From Caprimulgus europaeus (taxonomy: Eukaryota > Chordata > Aves > Caprimulgiformes > Caprimulgidae): a stretch of DNA of 64,000 nt. Positions 30,769 through 45,700 of the stretch are shown one piece after another. The stretch is taken from NCBI GenBank assembly GCA_907165065.1, contig OU015542.1, positions 186,001-250,000 of the forward strand. Reading direction: 5' to 3'. The notes beneath the pieces were generated by a model, which was given only the letters and a program-made list of their open reading frames with translations, searched no databases and had not been told where the DNA came from. The translations under genes were made by a program, and so were the position numbers. Position 1 is the stretch's first letter. Every line of letters begins with the position of its first letter.

Positions 30769-33700
30769 GTGACTGCCCTCCGCCGCTGTGCCCCAGTCCT
30801 GAGTCCCTGTGGGTGAAGTAGGTCAGTGGCAGATGCTGGACAGGGGAATGTTAATTCCGGCTCCTGCAGGGAGGATTACTGGCCCATTAATCTCAAATTC
30901 CTCGGCGCTCTGCTCCCAGGCAGGGAGCTGTGTGGGGGCTGCAGTGGTGCCTCTGGGCAGGAGGCTGGTGGGAGGGCAGCTCAGCCTGCACACTGCAACC
31001 CCATCCAGATACCTGCTGCCAGCTCTTTCCCTGTCTTGTCTCCTCGTACCCCACCACCTTCCCTGCTTCTGCCTTCCTTAGTGCCTGGGGGCAGAACTGT
31101 GCCCCTCATGCCCCAGCATGGGTTTGTGTGACAGCCATCCCTGCCGGGCTCCAGCAGGAGCTTTGCTATTTACTGACCAGCCTTTAAGTTTGTCCCTGCT
31201 GGAAGGGAATGACCAGGGAAGGAGCAGGACCACCTATTGCTTGATTTCTTGGTGCTTTACAGAATCCCAGAATTGCCTGGATTGGAAAAGCCCTTTAAGC
31301 TCATCGAGTCCAACCATGAACCCAACACTGACCAGTCCCCCACTAACCCCTGTCCCTCAGCACTGTGTCTACACGACTCTGCAATCCCTCCAGGGATGGG
31401 GACTCCACCACTGCCCTGGGCAACCCCTTCCAATGCCTCAGAACCCTTTCAGCAAAGAAATTCTTCCTCACATCCAACCTCAACTGCCCTGGGCACAACG
31501 TGAAGCCATTTCCTCTTGTCCTGTCCCTTGGTCCTTGGTTGAACAGGCCCACCCCCACCTCTCTCCACCCTCCTTGCAGGGACTTGGACAGAGCCAGAAG
31601 GTCTCCCCTCAGCCTCCTTTTCTCCAGGCTCAACACCCCCAGTTCCCTCAGCCGAGAACTCAGCACACTTGTGCTCCAGACCCTTCCCCAGCTCTGCTGC
31701 CCGTCTCTGGACACGCTCCAGCACCTCCAGGTCCTTCTTGGAGTGAGGGGCCCAAAACTGAACCCAGCACTCGAGGTGCGGCCTCACCAGTGCCCAGGAC
31801 AGGGGGAAGAGAACTTCCGTGCTCCTACTGGCCACACTGGTGCTGATCCAGGCCAGGATGCTCTTGGCTTTCTTGGCCACCTGGGCACTCTGCTGACTCA
31901 TGTCCAGCTGGACCAACACCTCTAGGCCCTTTGCTGCTGAACAGCTCTCCAGCCTCTCCTCCCCAGGCATGTTGTGCTGCCGGGGCAGCTCCGCTCTCTG
32001 GATTTTTCTTGGCAAAGCTTATCCATGTGCGCTGCCTCTGGTGGGGAAAGCATCTGTAGGCGCTTGGACATCAAGGATGTTCCCTGTGCCCTTCATGCTC
32101 CTGCTACAGCTGGGCTGGATGAGCTCCCTGCTCATTGCAGTTTTGTGGGTGTACATAGGAGAGGAAGGGGCTGCAGCACAGGCTGCATAGGCAAAGGGGC
32201 TGATTCGGAGGGAGTATGGTGTGGAAATGTCAATGTTAAGCCCTGTCCTGAGCCCCTTTAGGCAGCGTGAGTGTGAGCAGGCACCGCATGGTTGCGTGGG
32301 CTCGTCATGCCCAGCAGCACCCACATCGCCCCAGCGCTGGTCCCCAAGGACTGGTGCTGGTGCACGGGGGGCTGGTGCAGTCGGCGTTGCCGAAGCTGCC
32401 TTTGAGGAGAGCTGAAGGATGACCCCGTCCTTGTTACCTGCTTGTGCCCAAGGGCAGGAGGAGTCAGGCAGTCATGCTGATCTATCAGATCAGTCAGCAT
32501 CCTGATATGGAGCCTTCCTGTGTGGAAAAATGTCCTTTGAGGACCTTTTATTTGCAATTTGTCTTCATTGCCTCAGGCAGAGGGGATTTCAGGTTGAAGG
32601 ACTCAGAAAGTCAGAGAAGCGATACAAATCGTATCTGCGACCCACCAAGTGAGGTTCTCTGTGTTTGCTTTGCAAGGTACAAGGAGAAAATAAAGGTGGT
32701 TTTCTGCCCTTGACCTGTACTATGAATGTTTTATGGGTCATTGCAGTGCCAACGTAATATGGCATTGGGCACTGTGAACTGTAAATTTTCTTTCATGAAA
32801 ACCCATGCTGTTTGTATACTTCCTTGAAATGTTGAAGGGGTGAAAACACATCCAGGAATAAATGCCTTTGTTGGTGAAACTTGTAACAAACTCTGCTGGC
32901 AGTTCCACTTTATTTTGTATACCATCAGCAAAATTGTGTTTAATCTTGGAGCGGAGCAGGAATAAAAGCACTCTGCAGCCATATTTCCTGAACTGCAGAT
33001 TTTCATGTTGAGCTGTGTTTGCATAGCAGGGCCAAATGACTGAAAATGCCATCCTGGAATGTAATGCTCTCCCTGCAGCTCTGGTTTTGATTAGCAATCT
33101 TCAAAGGCTTTTGACAAGCCTTTCCCTAGCCCCTAGTTAGCACACCCCTGACTGTGGTGCTTCAGCTCGGTGGTTATAAAACCTGCAAGTGCAGGGAGGT
33201 AAACAGATGCATTTGCAGATACTGATTGTTCTGGCAAAGAAGTTTCACAGCCTTTTTATTATACTTTTCATTCCTGTTTCTTGTGGGAACTATGCACCAT
33301 GAGAGCTAAGCAGTGGACTTTCCTATTTCTAAAAATCTACTTGTCCCGTGTACGAATGAGAAGCAAATAACATGGGGACAGAATGGAGCTATTTTCTCCA
33401 TTGATGCTGTTTCAACATGAATGGGATATTTCAGGTGCAGCCTGGAGTAAACAGAATTTATTTTGACACTTTTGAAGATGTACACGACGTCCTTATCTGC
33501 TCCATCTTACATCTTCATCTTATATCTGCTCCATCTTACATCTTCATCTTATATCTGCTCCATTCTTATATCTGAGCAAGACTCTCAGTCCCCCAGAGCA
33601 CCCTCAGCATTTCTTGAGGTAACCTTGACACTGCACACACGTTGCTGTGCCAGGAAGACCTTTTCATGAGGAGATCACCAGTACAAGGGCTTTGGGGAGT

Positions 33701-36700
33701 GGAGTCTTGCAACAGTAAATAACTGTGCTGGCTGTACTGGAGGCCAGTCCTGAAGTCTGGCTGCTGCTGCAGTGCCCGACCCCATCCTGATATTTAAGTG
33801 TTTATTTAAGGGCTTATGTTCAAGCAGTGAAGTAATCTTCTGTTATCTCCAGTGCTGCAGTCCCATGATGCCGCATGCTCTTCTGAAGGCCCAGTTCTCC
33901 ATCTCTGCATATTTTTTCCTCTGATTTCTCTCTGGGTGCACGATGCATATGCGACGAGCTGCCAGCTGTCAGTCTGCTTGGGCTCCCAGCACCCGCTGCG
34001 GGAGGGGCAGCCGGGTCAGGATGACGGGCAAAGGGAACCATCGTGTGCCAGCACTGGCTCGGTGTGAGCTGCCACGGTGCCGTCTCTGTGCCAGGTGTAG
34101 GAGAGCAGCTTGTGAAACCCATCAAGTTGGGATTCTTTTTCTTTGTAGTCTCTGCTGGGCTCAGCACTGGGCGGTGGGGCAGGGCAGCAGCTCTCGCACT
34201 GCACACTGTGTCTGAGCTTTGCCCCGCAGAGAGGATGGTTTTGGCTCTGAGCAGGGAACGTGTCCCCTTTGCAGGGATGCTGCACACTGCTGGAGAGGGT
34301 GCTGTGGGCTGTGTCCCCTGCTGAGCTTGGCTCTGAGGTCCCTCCAGGCTTGGCTGGCAAGTCCTACCTGCTGGTTTCCAGGAGCGTGGTGTTTGCTGAG
34401 CAGGGCTTCTGGAGAGGGAGGGTGGAGCTGGGCACATTTGATGTGATAGTTTTGTCATTAACGCTGTCATTTTTCATAGGAATGGTTTGGTTTCTCTTTG
34501 AGACCACCTACAGTAGTTGTCATCAGGGTTTGCAGTCAAGAGGCAGTGCGGACAAGCCTGGGCAATGCCTGGAGTGAGACCCTAAACGTGTCCCACAGCA
34601 GTGGATTTACGCTGTGTGGCTGTGGGAAAATAAACCCCGCTGGACTGACCCCCGCTTTCTGGCTGTGCCCTCCACACCCGGCTGGTCCCTCCATCACCAC
34701 TTCCCTTGGTGCTTTACTGGTTTCCACTGCTCTTGGAGTTGCTGGCACCATACAGCCAGTACAAGGCCTCAGTCCTCATTTGCCCTGTGCCTGCAATGCT
34801 GTAATATATGTGTGTATATATATAGAGAGCGATAAAAAATACATACATATGTATATATTAAGCAGCAAAGCCTGAGGCATGGCAGGGTTTTGTGGTTGGG
34901 GGAGGCAGACCTACAGCTCCTCCACCCCCTGTGGCCAGGCATCTTCATCTCACCCAGACTCTCCCAGCTTCAGCCCAGCTCTTGGCTCTTCCCCTGCACT
35001 GTCATATTAACTTGGTATTTTCCTCATTTCTACCATTTTAAGTACAATACTTTAAATGGCCTGATACCCTGAAGTTAAATTTAACCTCTAGAAAGGCACT
35101 GAGTCACACTGGGATAAAGAAGTCAGGCAGGGCTCTGACCTAAAGGCTAAAAACCTGGGAGAAAAAAAAAAATAGGTCAAAATTTCTAGTCTGTATTTTA
35201 AGCAATTCTATGATTTTGAGGAGCTGACTTAGGATTTTTGAATACTAAGAGCTGGCAGTGCTGAGGTGTATGTGGATGTGTGGTATTAGCACTTGCTAAT
35301 GCTCAGCTTTTTCATCTGCTTTTTTGTACATTATTATAAAATACTTCCAGCCCTGGCCTCCTGGCCCTTCATATATATGTGTGTGTGTGTGTATACATAA
35401 AATACATTTCTATATTAAAAATATACATGAATGCATAAAAGCACATACATACACTTATATGTATATAGGTGATGCCAGGGCAAGCTGGCATATCTATACC
35501 TATAGCTATATATCTATATCTATATCTATCTAATCTATATCATTTATATCTATACCTATCTGCATCATCTATGTCCATATCTCTAGATGCATACATGCTT
35601 GCAGAGTAGCAGTTGCTCTCCCCTTGGAAACTGTGATTCTCACCCTTGTTCCCAGCAGCTGTGGCCAGGGCAGTGCTCCAGTGTGACAGTGGTGGCCTTG
35701 GCTGGGCCCCGAGGAGTGGGCCACTACACAGATTTGTAGGCACATGCCTAAAACTTTCCAAACAGTTTGCTTTAAGGTCAGGAACCTCTTTGAGCAGTTA
35801 TAGAAAATGGCTCTCAAAGGGATGGAGTGCGGTGGACCCAGTCATGCTGTGCCAATCGGATTTCAGAATTCAGCTTGGGTTTATAAATATTTCATTTAAA
35901 TATCATATTCCCTGATGGCAACTGAAGCAGTTTGCTGAATCAGCTCAGGTGGTGCTGAGCCCTGGATTCCTGGAGGGATCATCCCTCAGGAATGCAGATC
36001 TCTGGCCAGAGGGACACCCCACATGGGCCGAGGGGGATGAGGAGGAGGAGGAGAAGGGGGGATAAAGGGTTGGGAGAGGCAAGTGGGAGTTGCCCACCAT
36101 GGAAGCAAGTGGTGAAGTGTGAAGCCCAAAATAGGACGGGGGAAGACTTAATACCTCTTTTTCTTTTCCTCTGGACATTTGCCCAGCAGTGTCAGTGAGT
36201 GCTGATGGGGGACAGCTGAGAACACTGTGCCAGAGACCTGCTGCTTTTTGCATATGCTTTTCTGACCGAGAAAGAAGTGAAGAGCTTGGAGCTAAATTTC
36301 CATCCTTATCCCTGGAGGTTCATACACCTGTGGAGCAGCAAGCACTCTGGGTGCTCACCTGACCCAAATGTAGTTTGGAAAACAAAGCTCTGGGGCATCC
36401 AGCCAAATGAGAGATGGGGGATTGTTCCCTGCAGGGAGAATTCACCGGCATCAACGTCACCGTTAGGGCTTGGAGCCACTGGCTTCACTGGTACCAGCCT
36501 GGTCTCATCACTGGTACCAGCCTGGTCTCATCCTGCACCATGGTCGGCAGCAGCAGCAGCAGCAGCTGCCCAGCTCCGGGGTCTGGCTGCAAGGATGAGC
36601 AGACACCTTCACTCCAGATAAATGTCTGATCAGCTGTGTGATCCTGTGAAATGATCCTCCTGTTTCTTTGACCAAAAGTATTTCACAGGGACCAGCATGA

Positions 36701-39700
36701 GTGGATGTTCATTATATTTCCTAACTCTGTCCTGGAAAATCCCTGTCTGCTTTCCCAAGCGACATAGGAAAACAGCGCTTATGGGAAGTGGCCTCTTTGC
36801 TGGGAACCTGCAGGGAGTTGGGCTGCTTCTGTAGAGCTTCAGGAACAAATTTACTCATGGCAACACTTTTTTTTTAAATACATGGTACTGGGCCTGTTGG
36901 TTTACAGTAACTACTGCAGCTGTCAGCTGCAATAACACAACAGAAATTCACATTTTCTGTTGGTTCAGTGTGGATACATAGAAAATTGCTTTACTGGATC
37001 TGTCTGTCGGAGTCCCCAGTGAATTCTGTTCCTGGGATTTGGCACTTTGGTGAAAAGTTGCCCCATCCTCTGCCTTACTGAGCTGGTGCCAAAAGCAGAA
37101 ACTCTCAGGACTCTCAGAACAACCGCCTGCCTCCAGTGCCTGGATGGCCACGGCCATGTGCTTTTCTCCCTTCTGAAATGAACAACCTTCTCCCTGACCT
37201 TTTCTTCCATCATCCTCTCAATCGACTTGCAATAAATGGCATCATTTATTGAAGATGAAGCTGGGAGGAGCCAGTGCCTTTTCTTGCTGCAGGGCTCATC
37301 CCACTCTTCTGGGGCACTTTGTTCCCTTCTCTTTGCCTTTCCTTAACCTGTTTAGGTCATGAGCTTTAATTTTTATCTTCTGCACAGGTTTTGCTGTTCA
37401 TGACATTTATAAGATGGGAAAAGCTCAGCAATCTCCTGTTTGCTTGAGACTTTTCTTCAGTCTCTGGCACTTACCCCCTGGCTTGCTGTAGAACTCCCCT
37501 GGGGTTTATTTTAAATATTAATGGCTTTAGTTTTGTGAAGTCCCTAGGAACTAAAGTGATGCTTTCACTTCACCATGCAAGAGCTCATCACTGACTTCCT
37601 CTGATGCTCCTGTGTCCAGGCTGCTCCCCCTGGCACAGGGTAGTGGGTGGGTGCACGGTGAGTCACATCTTACCTGGGTGGCTGAGGAGAGCCCCTGTGC
37701 TCTCACTCATCCCTGCGTGGGGACGGGACGACTGGCAGCACGTCCTGGTCGGCAGCGGGAGGGCAGGAGGAGACAGAGGGGCAGCTCCCTGGCTGTGCTG
37801 TGCCAGGAGCTGCCTTGCTCCATCACTGCCCTGTGGCAGCACCCAGGGTGATGGTGGGGACGAGGGGACCCGCTGGCTCTGGTGTCCCCTCTCATGGTCT
37901 GGGAGATGTGCTACACTGGCACAGCAGCTGCCGCGGGTCCCTGGGTCCCCAGGCCAGGGATGCTTCTATTGTCAAACCTGTTCACTGGTGTACACTCAAG
38001 TAAAATGGAAAATCCTTGTTTTTCTCACTTAATGCTGAATATTCACTCTATGAGGAAAACCTCATGCAGAAATAATTTTGGATATTTCTAGTTCCTTATT
38101 AATTGGTCTCCATCTAATGAAGCAGCTTTATACACCATGCAGTGTTGGCTTTCTCTTTCAGTTAATGTTACCTACAAACAATTAAAGGTTTTTTTGAAGC
38201 CTGTCTGAGCCTTAGAGACCTTGGCATGCCTCACATTTAGCTGCCTGAAGCTGATTTCCACTAAACAGGACAGGAACTGTGACTGAGGGGTTGTTTTGCA
38301 CCCATGACTCATATTTGCTTGCAAGAATATGTACTTCATGCGTGCAAAGGTGCCTGATGGAGAAAGAACAGTGGAATAATGGGCTTGGGTAATCAAGCCG
38401 AGTATGATATTAAATGTTTTCTCTTCCCAAGCAAGCCAATAAAAAATGTCTGTTCTGATGTCTGTCAGCTCCTTTTGGGGTCTAGGGAAGGAAGGAGAGG
38501 CAGAATGGCAGTAAAATCTGGCAATTTCATTTGAATGAAGATTTCTTTTTGTTCCTCCAGTTGAAGTGAAAATTGAAGTTGTGATACCTGAGAAGGAGAG
38601 AAGCAAGGAGGAGATGTCACCCAACGGGAAAGCCAGCCCGCTGATTTACAAAGTCAATGGGACTGCCCGGCATTATCATCTCGAGGAGCATCCCATTGCC
38701 AGCAATCCCTACCACAACCCAAAGGACATGGTGGAAGCATCTGTGTGCCATGTGAAAGACCTAGAGAATGGACAGTAAGTGCCTAAAGGTTTTGCAGGTA
38801 AAACTTGAGAGACCTTATAACCCAAACCCAAACCAACCCCCCTATCTTGTTCTGGAGATGATAATTTAACTTAGTAATTTTTTTTTTTTTTCCATCTTAA
38901 AAAATGACATCACAGACAAGTGACAACTGTTTTTTACCTACTGTTCCCTATGCAGTGCACCCTGGGACTCATCTTAGAAAGATGTGATGTTCTTTAGCAG
39001 AATCTCTCAACAAGCTCTACTCAACTTGTATTAGACAAGCCTGACAATTTTTTGTAAATCTGTAGCCTTAGTAGATTTACAAAGCAGCATAAGTAGTGCA
39101 TGGGTGGAGCTGATGGGGCAGATCGTGTGCTCCATCACTTCCCCAATGCCTTGCTCTTCTAGCCAAGCTCATCTCTTTCAATGTGCTCTTTCACCAAGGA
39201 TGCAGTTTTCCAATTTTTTTGCTAATGGCAACACACTTCAGCTGTGTATCATTTCACTACCCTGATTTAAGAATTTTTTGAAGTCTAAAACGTGCCTATC
39301 CTGGTTGCTGTGCTTTACAGGCTGGTCTTTCTTTCCTGGGGTAGATGTGCCTTTTCTGCAGCATGTTCTGTTAGTTTGATGGCCCACATCTCAGTGGATT
39401 CTGCCCTTGGGTGAAAGAAAACAGAGTTCAAAATAGCTTTTATTCTAGTGAGGGCGTGATGTGAGGTGTGTGGGACACAGCAGGAATCTGGCAGCTATTT
39501 GCTTTAAATTGAACTATTGCCTTTGGTAATATTCTAGAATAATCCATGTACTACAAGCTACTTTGAGCTAAACTCAAGGGGCTTCCTGGGCTGTAAATTC
39601 TTCTTATTAGGTAAGTTCATCCAGGAATAAACTGTTTTTTCCATTGTGATAGGAATTTACATATTAGACCATTCTGCAAAGGGGTGCACTGGATTCTGTT

Positions 39701-42700
39701 GGATTAAATCTTCACATGATTTAAGGGTGTGGCTCACCCTGCAAGCTCTGCTGCAGCTCAGAGAAGTGCTGGAAAGCCATCAGGAGCTGGAGGCAAATGG
39801 CCTCCTCCAGTGAAAGGGGCGGGTGAGGAGTCAGTAGAGTTGCACTGGACTGGAAGGCAAGCACAGTGGCTACAGGGCTGCTTCTGGGAGGTCATGGGCA
39901 ACCCACTGCCTCCTGCACAGGTGAGCAGTGACAGGCAGGCTGGGGAAGAGGGGACCTGGGGCAGAGCACAGTCAGTGACCAGGATTGGCCTGAAGATGGA
40001 ACAAAGCAAAAATGGGAGATTATCCTGGGGAATAGTGGTTACACAGGGAGGGTCCTGTTCCAGCGCCAAGACGTAGCCTAATGGCTGAACACGAAGTGTT
40101 TGTGGAAGTTGGATGTTGCTAACAGAGTGTGCTCTGCTTTAGTGCCCCAGGGTGAGAAGGTTATTGGAGAATTAGGGCTGCAGTAGATACACTGACTGGA
40201 AAGCATACAGTATACAGCAGATTAAAAGATTCAAAGAGCTCTGCCGGTTCCAGGGACGGTGAGGAGGGAGCTGGCCACAATCCATGAGAACATACCTGGC
40301 TGCAGGTGACTGTATCAAGGAGCTTCTCAGCTAAAGCCAGGCCTAGAAACTATCGGTCTGGAAACTGGGCTCATGCGTCAACTATCTCTGCATTCAGCTA
40401 CTGCAACATGCTACCACGAATGGCAGTGGACTTGCCATCACTGAACATTTTAAGTTGAGAATAGCTTTTTTTCTATCAGGCTGGGCCTAGCTCAAAAGAG
40501 AGGTGCTGCAAGAAGGTCCCATGGCTCATGGAAGCAATGGGCCAGACCAAAAGAGTTCCTTTTCACTCTGATACCCAGAGGGATTTTCCGGGGTGCTTCT
40601 CTCAAGGCGTGTGCTGGGCAGGGGTATGCACGGGCACAGCAGCAGCGCGGGGCACTGGCACGAGGGTTCAGGAACCTCGATGTTGTGTTAGTGGAGTCTG
40701 CAAGCATAAGGTACTTGTTCTGCTCACCCTTTCTATCTTTCTGGTACCAAGATGGTCTCAGTAAAAGATGCTGGAGGATAAACTCTGGTGCTGCTGTATC
40801 CAGCCAGCCTCCCAGCTGGCTAGCGGGGGGAGGTCAATGAGCTGCAGACAGAAAACAGCCCCTGGTGCTCCCTCAGCTGCTGAGCAAAGGTCCTTTGTGG
40901 GCCAGAGCTGAGTTTTATCTGATGCTTCTCCAGTGGGGAGTGGAGTGGGGCAACAGGACAAATTCCCAATAGAGAAATAGCTCAGTGAGGGCCAGAGGAG
41001 GGTAAATCATCCTCTCGCTCGCTCTGGAGTGAGCGTGGGATTGGGAGCCTTGCAGGTGTCCATGTGCTGCCTTGAGGACACCAGGTCTTGTTTTTGTCTC
41101 TCTCAGATCACACAGTTCCTTGGGTAAGTTGTAAACTCTCTCACTTATCTTATCTTATCTTCCCATAAAGTTATGGCTGTCATTTAACTGCAAGTTTTAT
41201 CTGAAGGACTGCACAGCTGAGGAATGCAGTAGGACTTGTACTTCTCTGTTTCCCTTGTGCTGACCAAAGGACCTCCAAGTGCCCAGTGTCCTGTGTGGCG
41301 AGGGAGCAGAGCTTCATTGCTCGGGAGTGGGGCTACAATTTCTTGGGACAAAATGGCTCTTGAGGGTGCAATGTGCTCTGCTGCTGCTGTCACCTGAGCT
41401 GGCAAGGAAAGTGAGCACTTGTCATTACTCTAGTGGGACAGTTGATGCAGGTGGAGCAGGCACCTGCATGAAGACTTGTCCAAGGTGGGTTTTAAAGTGT
41501 GACAGGGATGCTGGTGGACTGGGCCCTGATCTCATCCCTTGAATGTGAAGCAGAGAGTGGGACAAGTGTCTCTGTAGCCTGGGTACAAGTGATGGGATAG
41601 AATTGGGATGTTATCCAAAGAGGAATGAGCATGCAAAGTGAGTCTCATTCTTCTGAGACCTTGGGACCTATCATGCATGAACAGCGTTCAGGGATCACAC
41701 GTGGCCAGTAGGTTTCTTGAGCACATGTGTGCACAGTGGTGTAGTGGTACACCAAATGTAATGTGCCAGGCTTGGTCCACTTTGTACAGTGGGAACAACC
41801 AGGATTTCCAGATAAATAACAAGTTGTTTGGGAAGAGGCTTTCTGGCAGGAAGAGGGGAAGTTTCCAGGGAACAGCATCTCTGTGCTCCATGCCTAGCTC
41901 CCTGCAAAATGGTGGCTCACTGCTCATCTCTCCACTTCCACAGAAACATAGAATAGAATCGTAGTGGTTGGAAAAAACCTTTAAGATCATCAAATCCAAC
42001 CATTAACCCAACACTGACAAGTCCCCGACTAAACCGTGTCCCTCAGCACCTTGTCTGCCCATCTTTTAAATACCTCCAGGGATAGTGACTCCACCACCTC
42101 CCTGGGCAGCCTGTTCCATTGCTTGACTACCATTTTGGTGAAGAAATTCTTCCTCATATCCAATCTGAACCTCCCTTGGTGCAACTGGAGCCCATTTCCT
42201 CTTGTCCTGTCCCTTGTTCCTTGGTTGAACAGACCCACCCTCACCTCTCTCCACCCTCCTTGCAGGGACTTGGACAGAGCCAGAAGGTCTCCCCTCAGCC
42301 TCCTTTTCTCCAGGCTCAACACCCCCAGTTCCCTCAGCTGGGAACTCAGCCCACTTGTGCTCCAGACCCTTCCCCAGCTCCGGTGCCCTTCTCTGGACAC
42401 GCTCCAGCACCTCCAGGTCCTTCTTGGAGTCAGGGGCCCAACACTGAACCCAGCACTCGAGCTGCGGCCTCACCAGTGCCCAGTGCAGGGGTAAGAGAAC
42501 TTCCCTGGTCCTACTGGCCACACTGGTCTGATCCAGGCCAGGATGCTCTTGGCCTTCTTGGCCACCTGGGCACTCTGCTGACTCATGTTCAGCTAGCTAT
42601 CGACCAATGCTACTGGGATTTCCTCCATGATTAGCTGGTAAGCTTTGATGTAGGGAAGTAGCTTCTGATAATTGCGTTGGGAAGAGGTTCAGTGCCTCAC

Positions 42701-45700
42701 ACAGGGCCATGGATTGCACAGTGCTGTTGGATGGAAAGGGAGCACCTGTGTGGTGAGAAGAGAAAAGGAGGTGCAGACAGGACATATTGGGATAAAGGTC
42801 TGTTGGGTAATAGTGAGAGAGCAGAGAGTAAACATCTGCTCAGTGCAGAGCAACATCAGTCTCTTGCAATGACCTTTGGGCAGTCTGCATGGTCCCTATG
42901 GCTGGAAAGCCACAGAAGTCCCCTTGGCAAAGATCTGGGCAGGTGGAGGAGTGGGGATCTCAGTGCCGGAGCTTCCTGCATCCCAATATCCAGACTCTAC
43001 AGAGAGGAGCAATTGACAGCCTCCTCAAAATGCTGAATGGTTGGAGGACTTGTATTTCAGTGGACAATGCAACTGCAACTGCCTGGATGCAGCCCAGTTC
43101 TGTCCATGGTCTGCAGGGCTTGGGAACCCTTGCAAATAAAAGCACATGTTGCAGCTACAGCAAAACCAGTGCCCAGCCAGCCTGAGGCAAGCAGAGCAAG
43201 GGGACACATCCAGCTGGGTGCTCAGGGCGCTGAGGAGGAGGCACGGCACTCCTGGGGAGACCTGGTCCGCCAGCTGGTGTGGGCACCTGCTTTTGGGGGC
43301 ACTGCAGCCAGGCTGTTACTGCTCAGCACAGCCCTGCTGAGCCAGAGGGCTGCAGATCAGCTCCTTGTCAAGCCAAGGGATTTAGAGACAACTTTCTAAA
43401 ATGTTGCTTTCCAGCACTAGTGGCATCACTCATCACTCCTTCAGCAGATGGGGATGCTCAGTAGCTCTTTCTGTCTTTGCAGACAAAGAGCATGATTGGC
43501 AAAGAAATGCTTTTGGCCAGGACAGGGGTGGCTGGAGCCTCTGCCTGGCTTAGCTGGTCAAGGACCAAGTGACTGCAGCTGGGGAGATGTGACCCAGAGA
43601 GCCTGAAAATCCCAAAGCTTTGCGTGTAAAGGATTCCTGCTGTGCTAATCACCCTTTTGTTCAGGGTACCACACAGGCAACTGAGGGCTTTCAAACAGCA
43701 CCTGAACCTCTCTGGGGGAATGGTTCCAGTTGGCTCCTCTGTGGACGCGGGGCTGAGTGCCAGCAGCACCAGGGAGGCAAAGCCCCCTCTGCCACACAGA
43801 GCTGGGGCCAGCAGCCCAGAGCAGCCGAGCAGTTGCTGCCTGAGCTTTACTCTGCAAAAACAGCTGAGGGAAACAGCAAGGAGGTCACACACAGGTGTCT
43901 GCTGTCCTGAGGGTTTTATCAGGCAAAGGTGACCTATGCTATTGACCCTGGGATGTGACCAGGCCCAGAGCCCGATGCCTTGAGGCGCAGGGAGGCAGAC
44001 CCCAAGGCCAGAGTACGCAGAGGGTCAGAATCACCTCTCCTGGTTTTCAGTTCTCAGCAATGTTGTTTGCTTTGAGTGAGTGAACACAAGCCTGGCAGGC
44101 ACCTACTAAGATGCTGGGGCCAGGAGGGGAGGTGATGTTGCAGTAGAACCAGTTTGGTTTCTTGTTCCTACTGCACACTAAAAAGCTTTATTCTGACCTC
44201 CTGGACTTGGGTGGCAACCACCAGTCACTTCTCAAGCAGCTGAGGAGGTGTTTTGGGCTGCCTCTTGATGCAGTGATGGATGGATGAAGAAGCTGCCACT
44301 CGGTGTCTCAGCTTGGATGTGCCTCAGGCTGGGAGCAGTAGAGCCACCTCCAAAGCCAGCTCGGTGACAGGAGTGACCCTCACCTCTAAGTCACCTGGAG
44401 CTGGTGGTGAGCACATTGAAGAAGGGGGGGAACCTGGTGGGACCAGGGCTTGGGGTGCAGGGTGAGGGGGTGGTGTCCGCTGCCAGGCAGATGCTCTGCC
44501 ATGCATTTTCCATGCTCCTCCTCCCCAGGATGCGGGAAGTGGACCTGGGCTGCGGGAAGGCTCTGCTCATCAAGGAGAGTGGCGAGTTCCACGCCGTGGG
44601 ACACAAGTGTCCCCACTATGGGGCTCCACTGGTCAAAGGTCAGTCTGCATCACATCCTAGGAGACTAACCAAGGGCATCCAAGTGTTGGCAAAAGACAGC
44701 CCAGTGTTCATCCAGCTGTGCTGCCAGGCATGGGGCAGTGCCATGCCGCGTGCTCGGCAGCTTCTCGGCAGCTTCTTGCTGGCCGAAGGCATAGGCAGAA
44801 AGCTGGGGATGCTCCTGGGAGCACTTGGTCACAGGTCTGGTTTGCTGGTGACCGTAGCTTGCCACTGCTGGTCAAAGGGCTGAGGCTATTTTGGGTGACT
44901 TTGAAGAACAAAATGGCATGGGCACCATTAGATTTGGCTTGAGCTTCATTCTTCAGCTGGACCTGATCTGCTTGGATGTTATGAATCAGCTGAAGCTCAC
45001 TGTCCTCATGCAAAGCCTGGTTTTATGAGGCTTTTCATATTGTTCTGTTTGTTGGTTCCCAGACACTGAGGAGTTAAAAAAAAAATCTTAAAGAAAAAAA
45101 AATCACCTTATGAATTTTCATGCAACTCAGTCTTTAAAAAAGCCACAAAACCATGGCTCCTTGTAAATCAAAATCCTGTTTGTGGCTGAAAGAGGAAGCT
45201 CTTTGGGCTGATGAAATCTTTTCAGTAGCAAAAATGAATGTTCCTGGTGTTACTGTTTGAAGTGGGATGAGGTACAGTGGTTTCCCATCTTGGCATTTAA
45301 AAATATGCATCCTGCCATTTTCTCAGCACAGGCTTCAGGCAGGTCCCTCCCAGATGGCCTGGCTGTGTGCTGAAGTGTGTCACCCAAACTGGGGGTGAGG
45401 GGCACTTTGCTGGAGGTTGGATCCTGGGGAAGACAGCAGAGCATCCTGCTGAGTGCCCTCTGAGCATTGCTGGCCAGGAGCAGTGCTGGTGTAGGAGCCA
45501 GGCTCTCAGCCCCTCGCCTGGGGCTAGCAGCCCACTGAGCCAGGCAGAGAGCCCCACACTGCTCCAGTGGCCAACGGATGTGAGAGCCCACCTGCATTTC
45601 AGAGGCCTGCGGGTGCATCCCTGAGACTGGCCACTCACACAGGGATCTCACTGGGCAATACACGATTTGGTGCAGAAGTGACTGCAGGGGCTGTCCCTTC

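Larger units (their letters stand above)
30769..38560 (+). other. AIFM3: AIFM3 intron after first coding exon
   Basis: 7.8 kb. Apart from the CR1 at 31258-31985 and the simple repeats listed separately, I see only unique sequence with no supported gene. Confidence 0.6.

Noticed and set aside
31118..31925. 242- and 186-codon plus-strand frames
   Set aside because: Antisense readings of a minus-strand CR1; the same peptides recur at the other CR1 copies.
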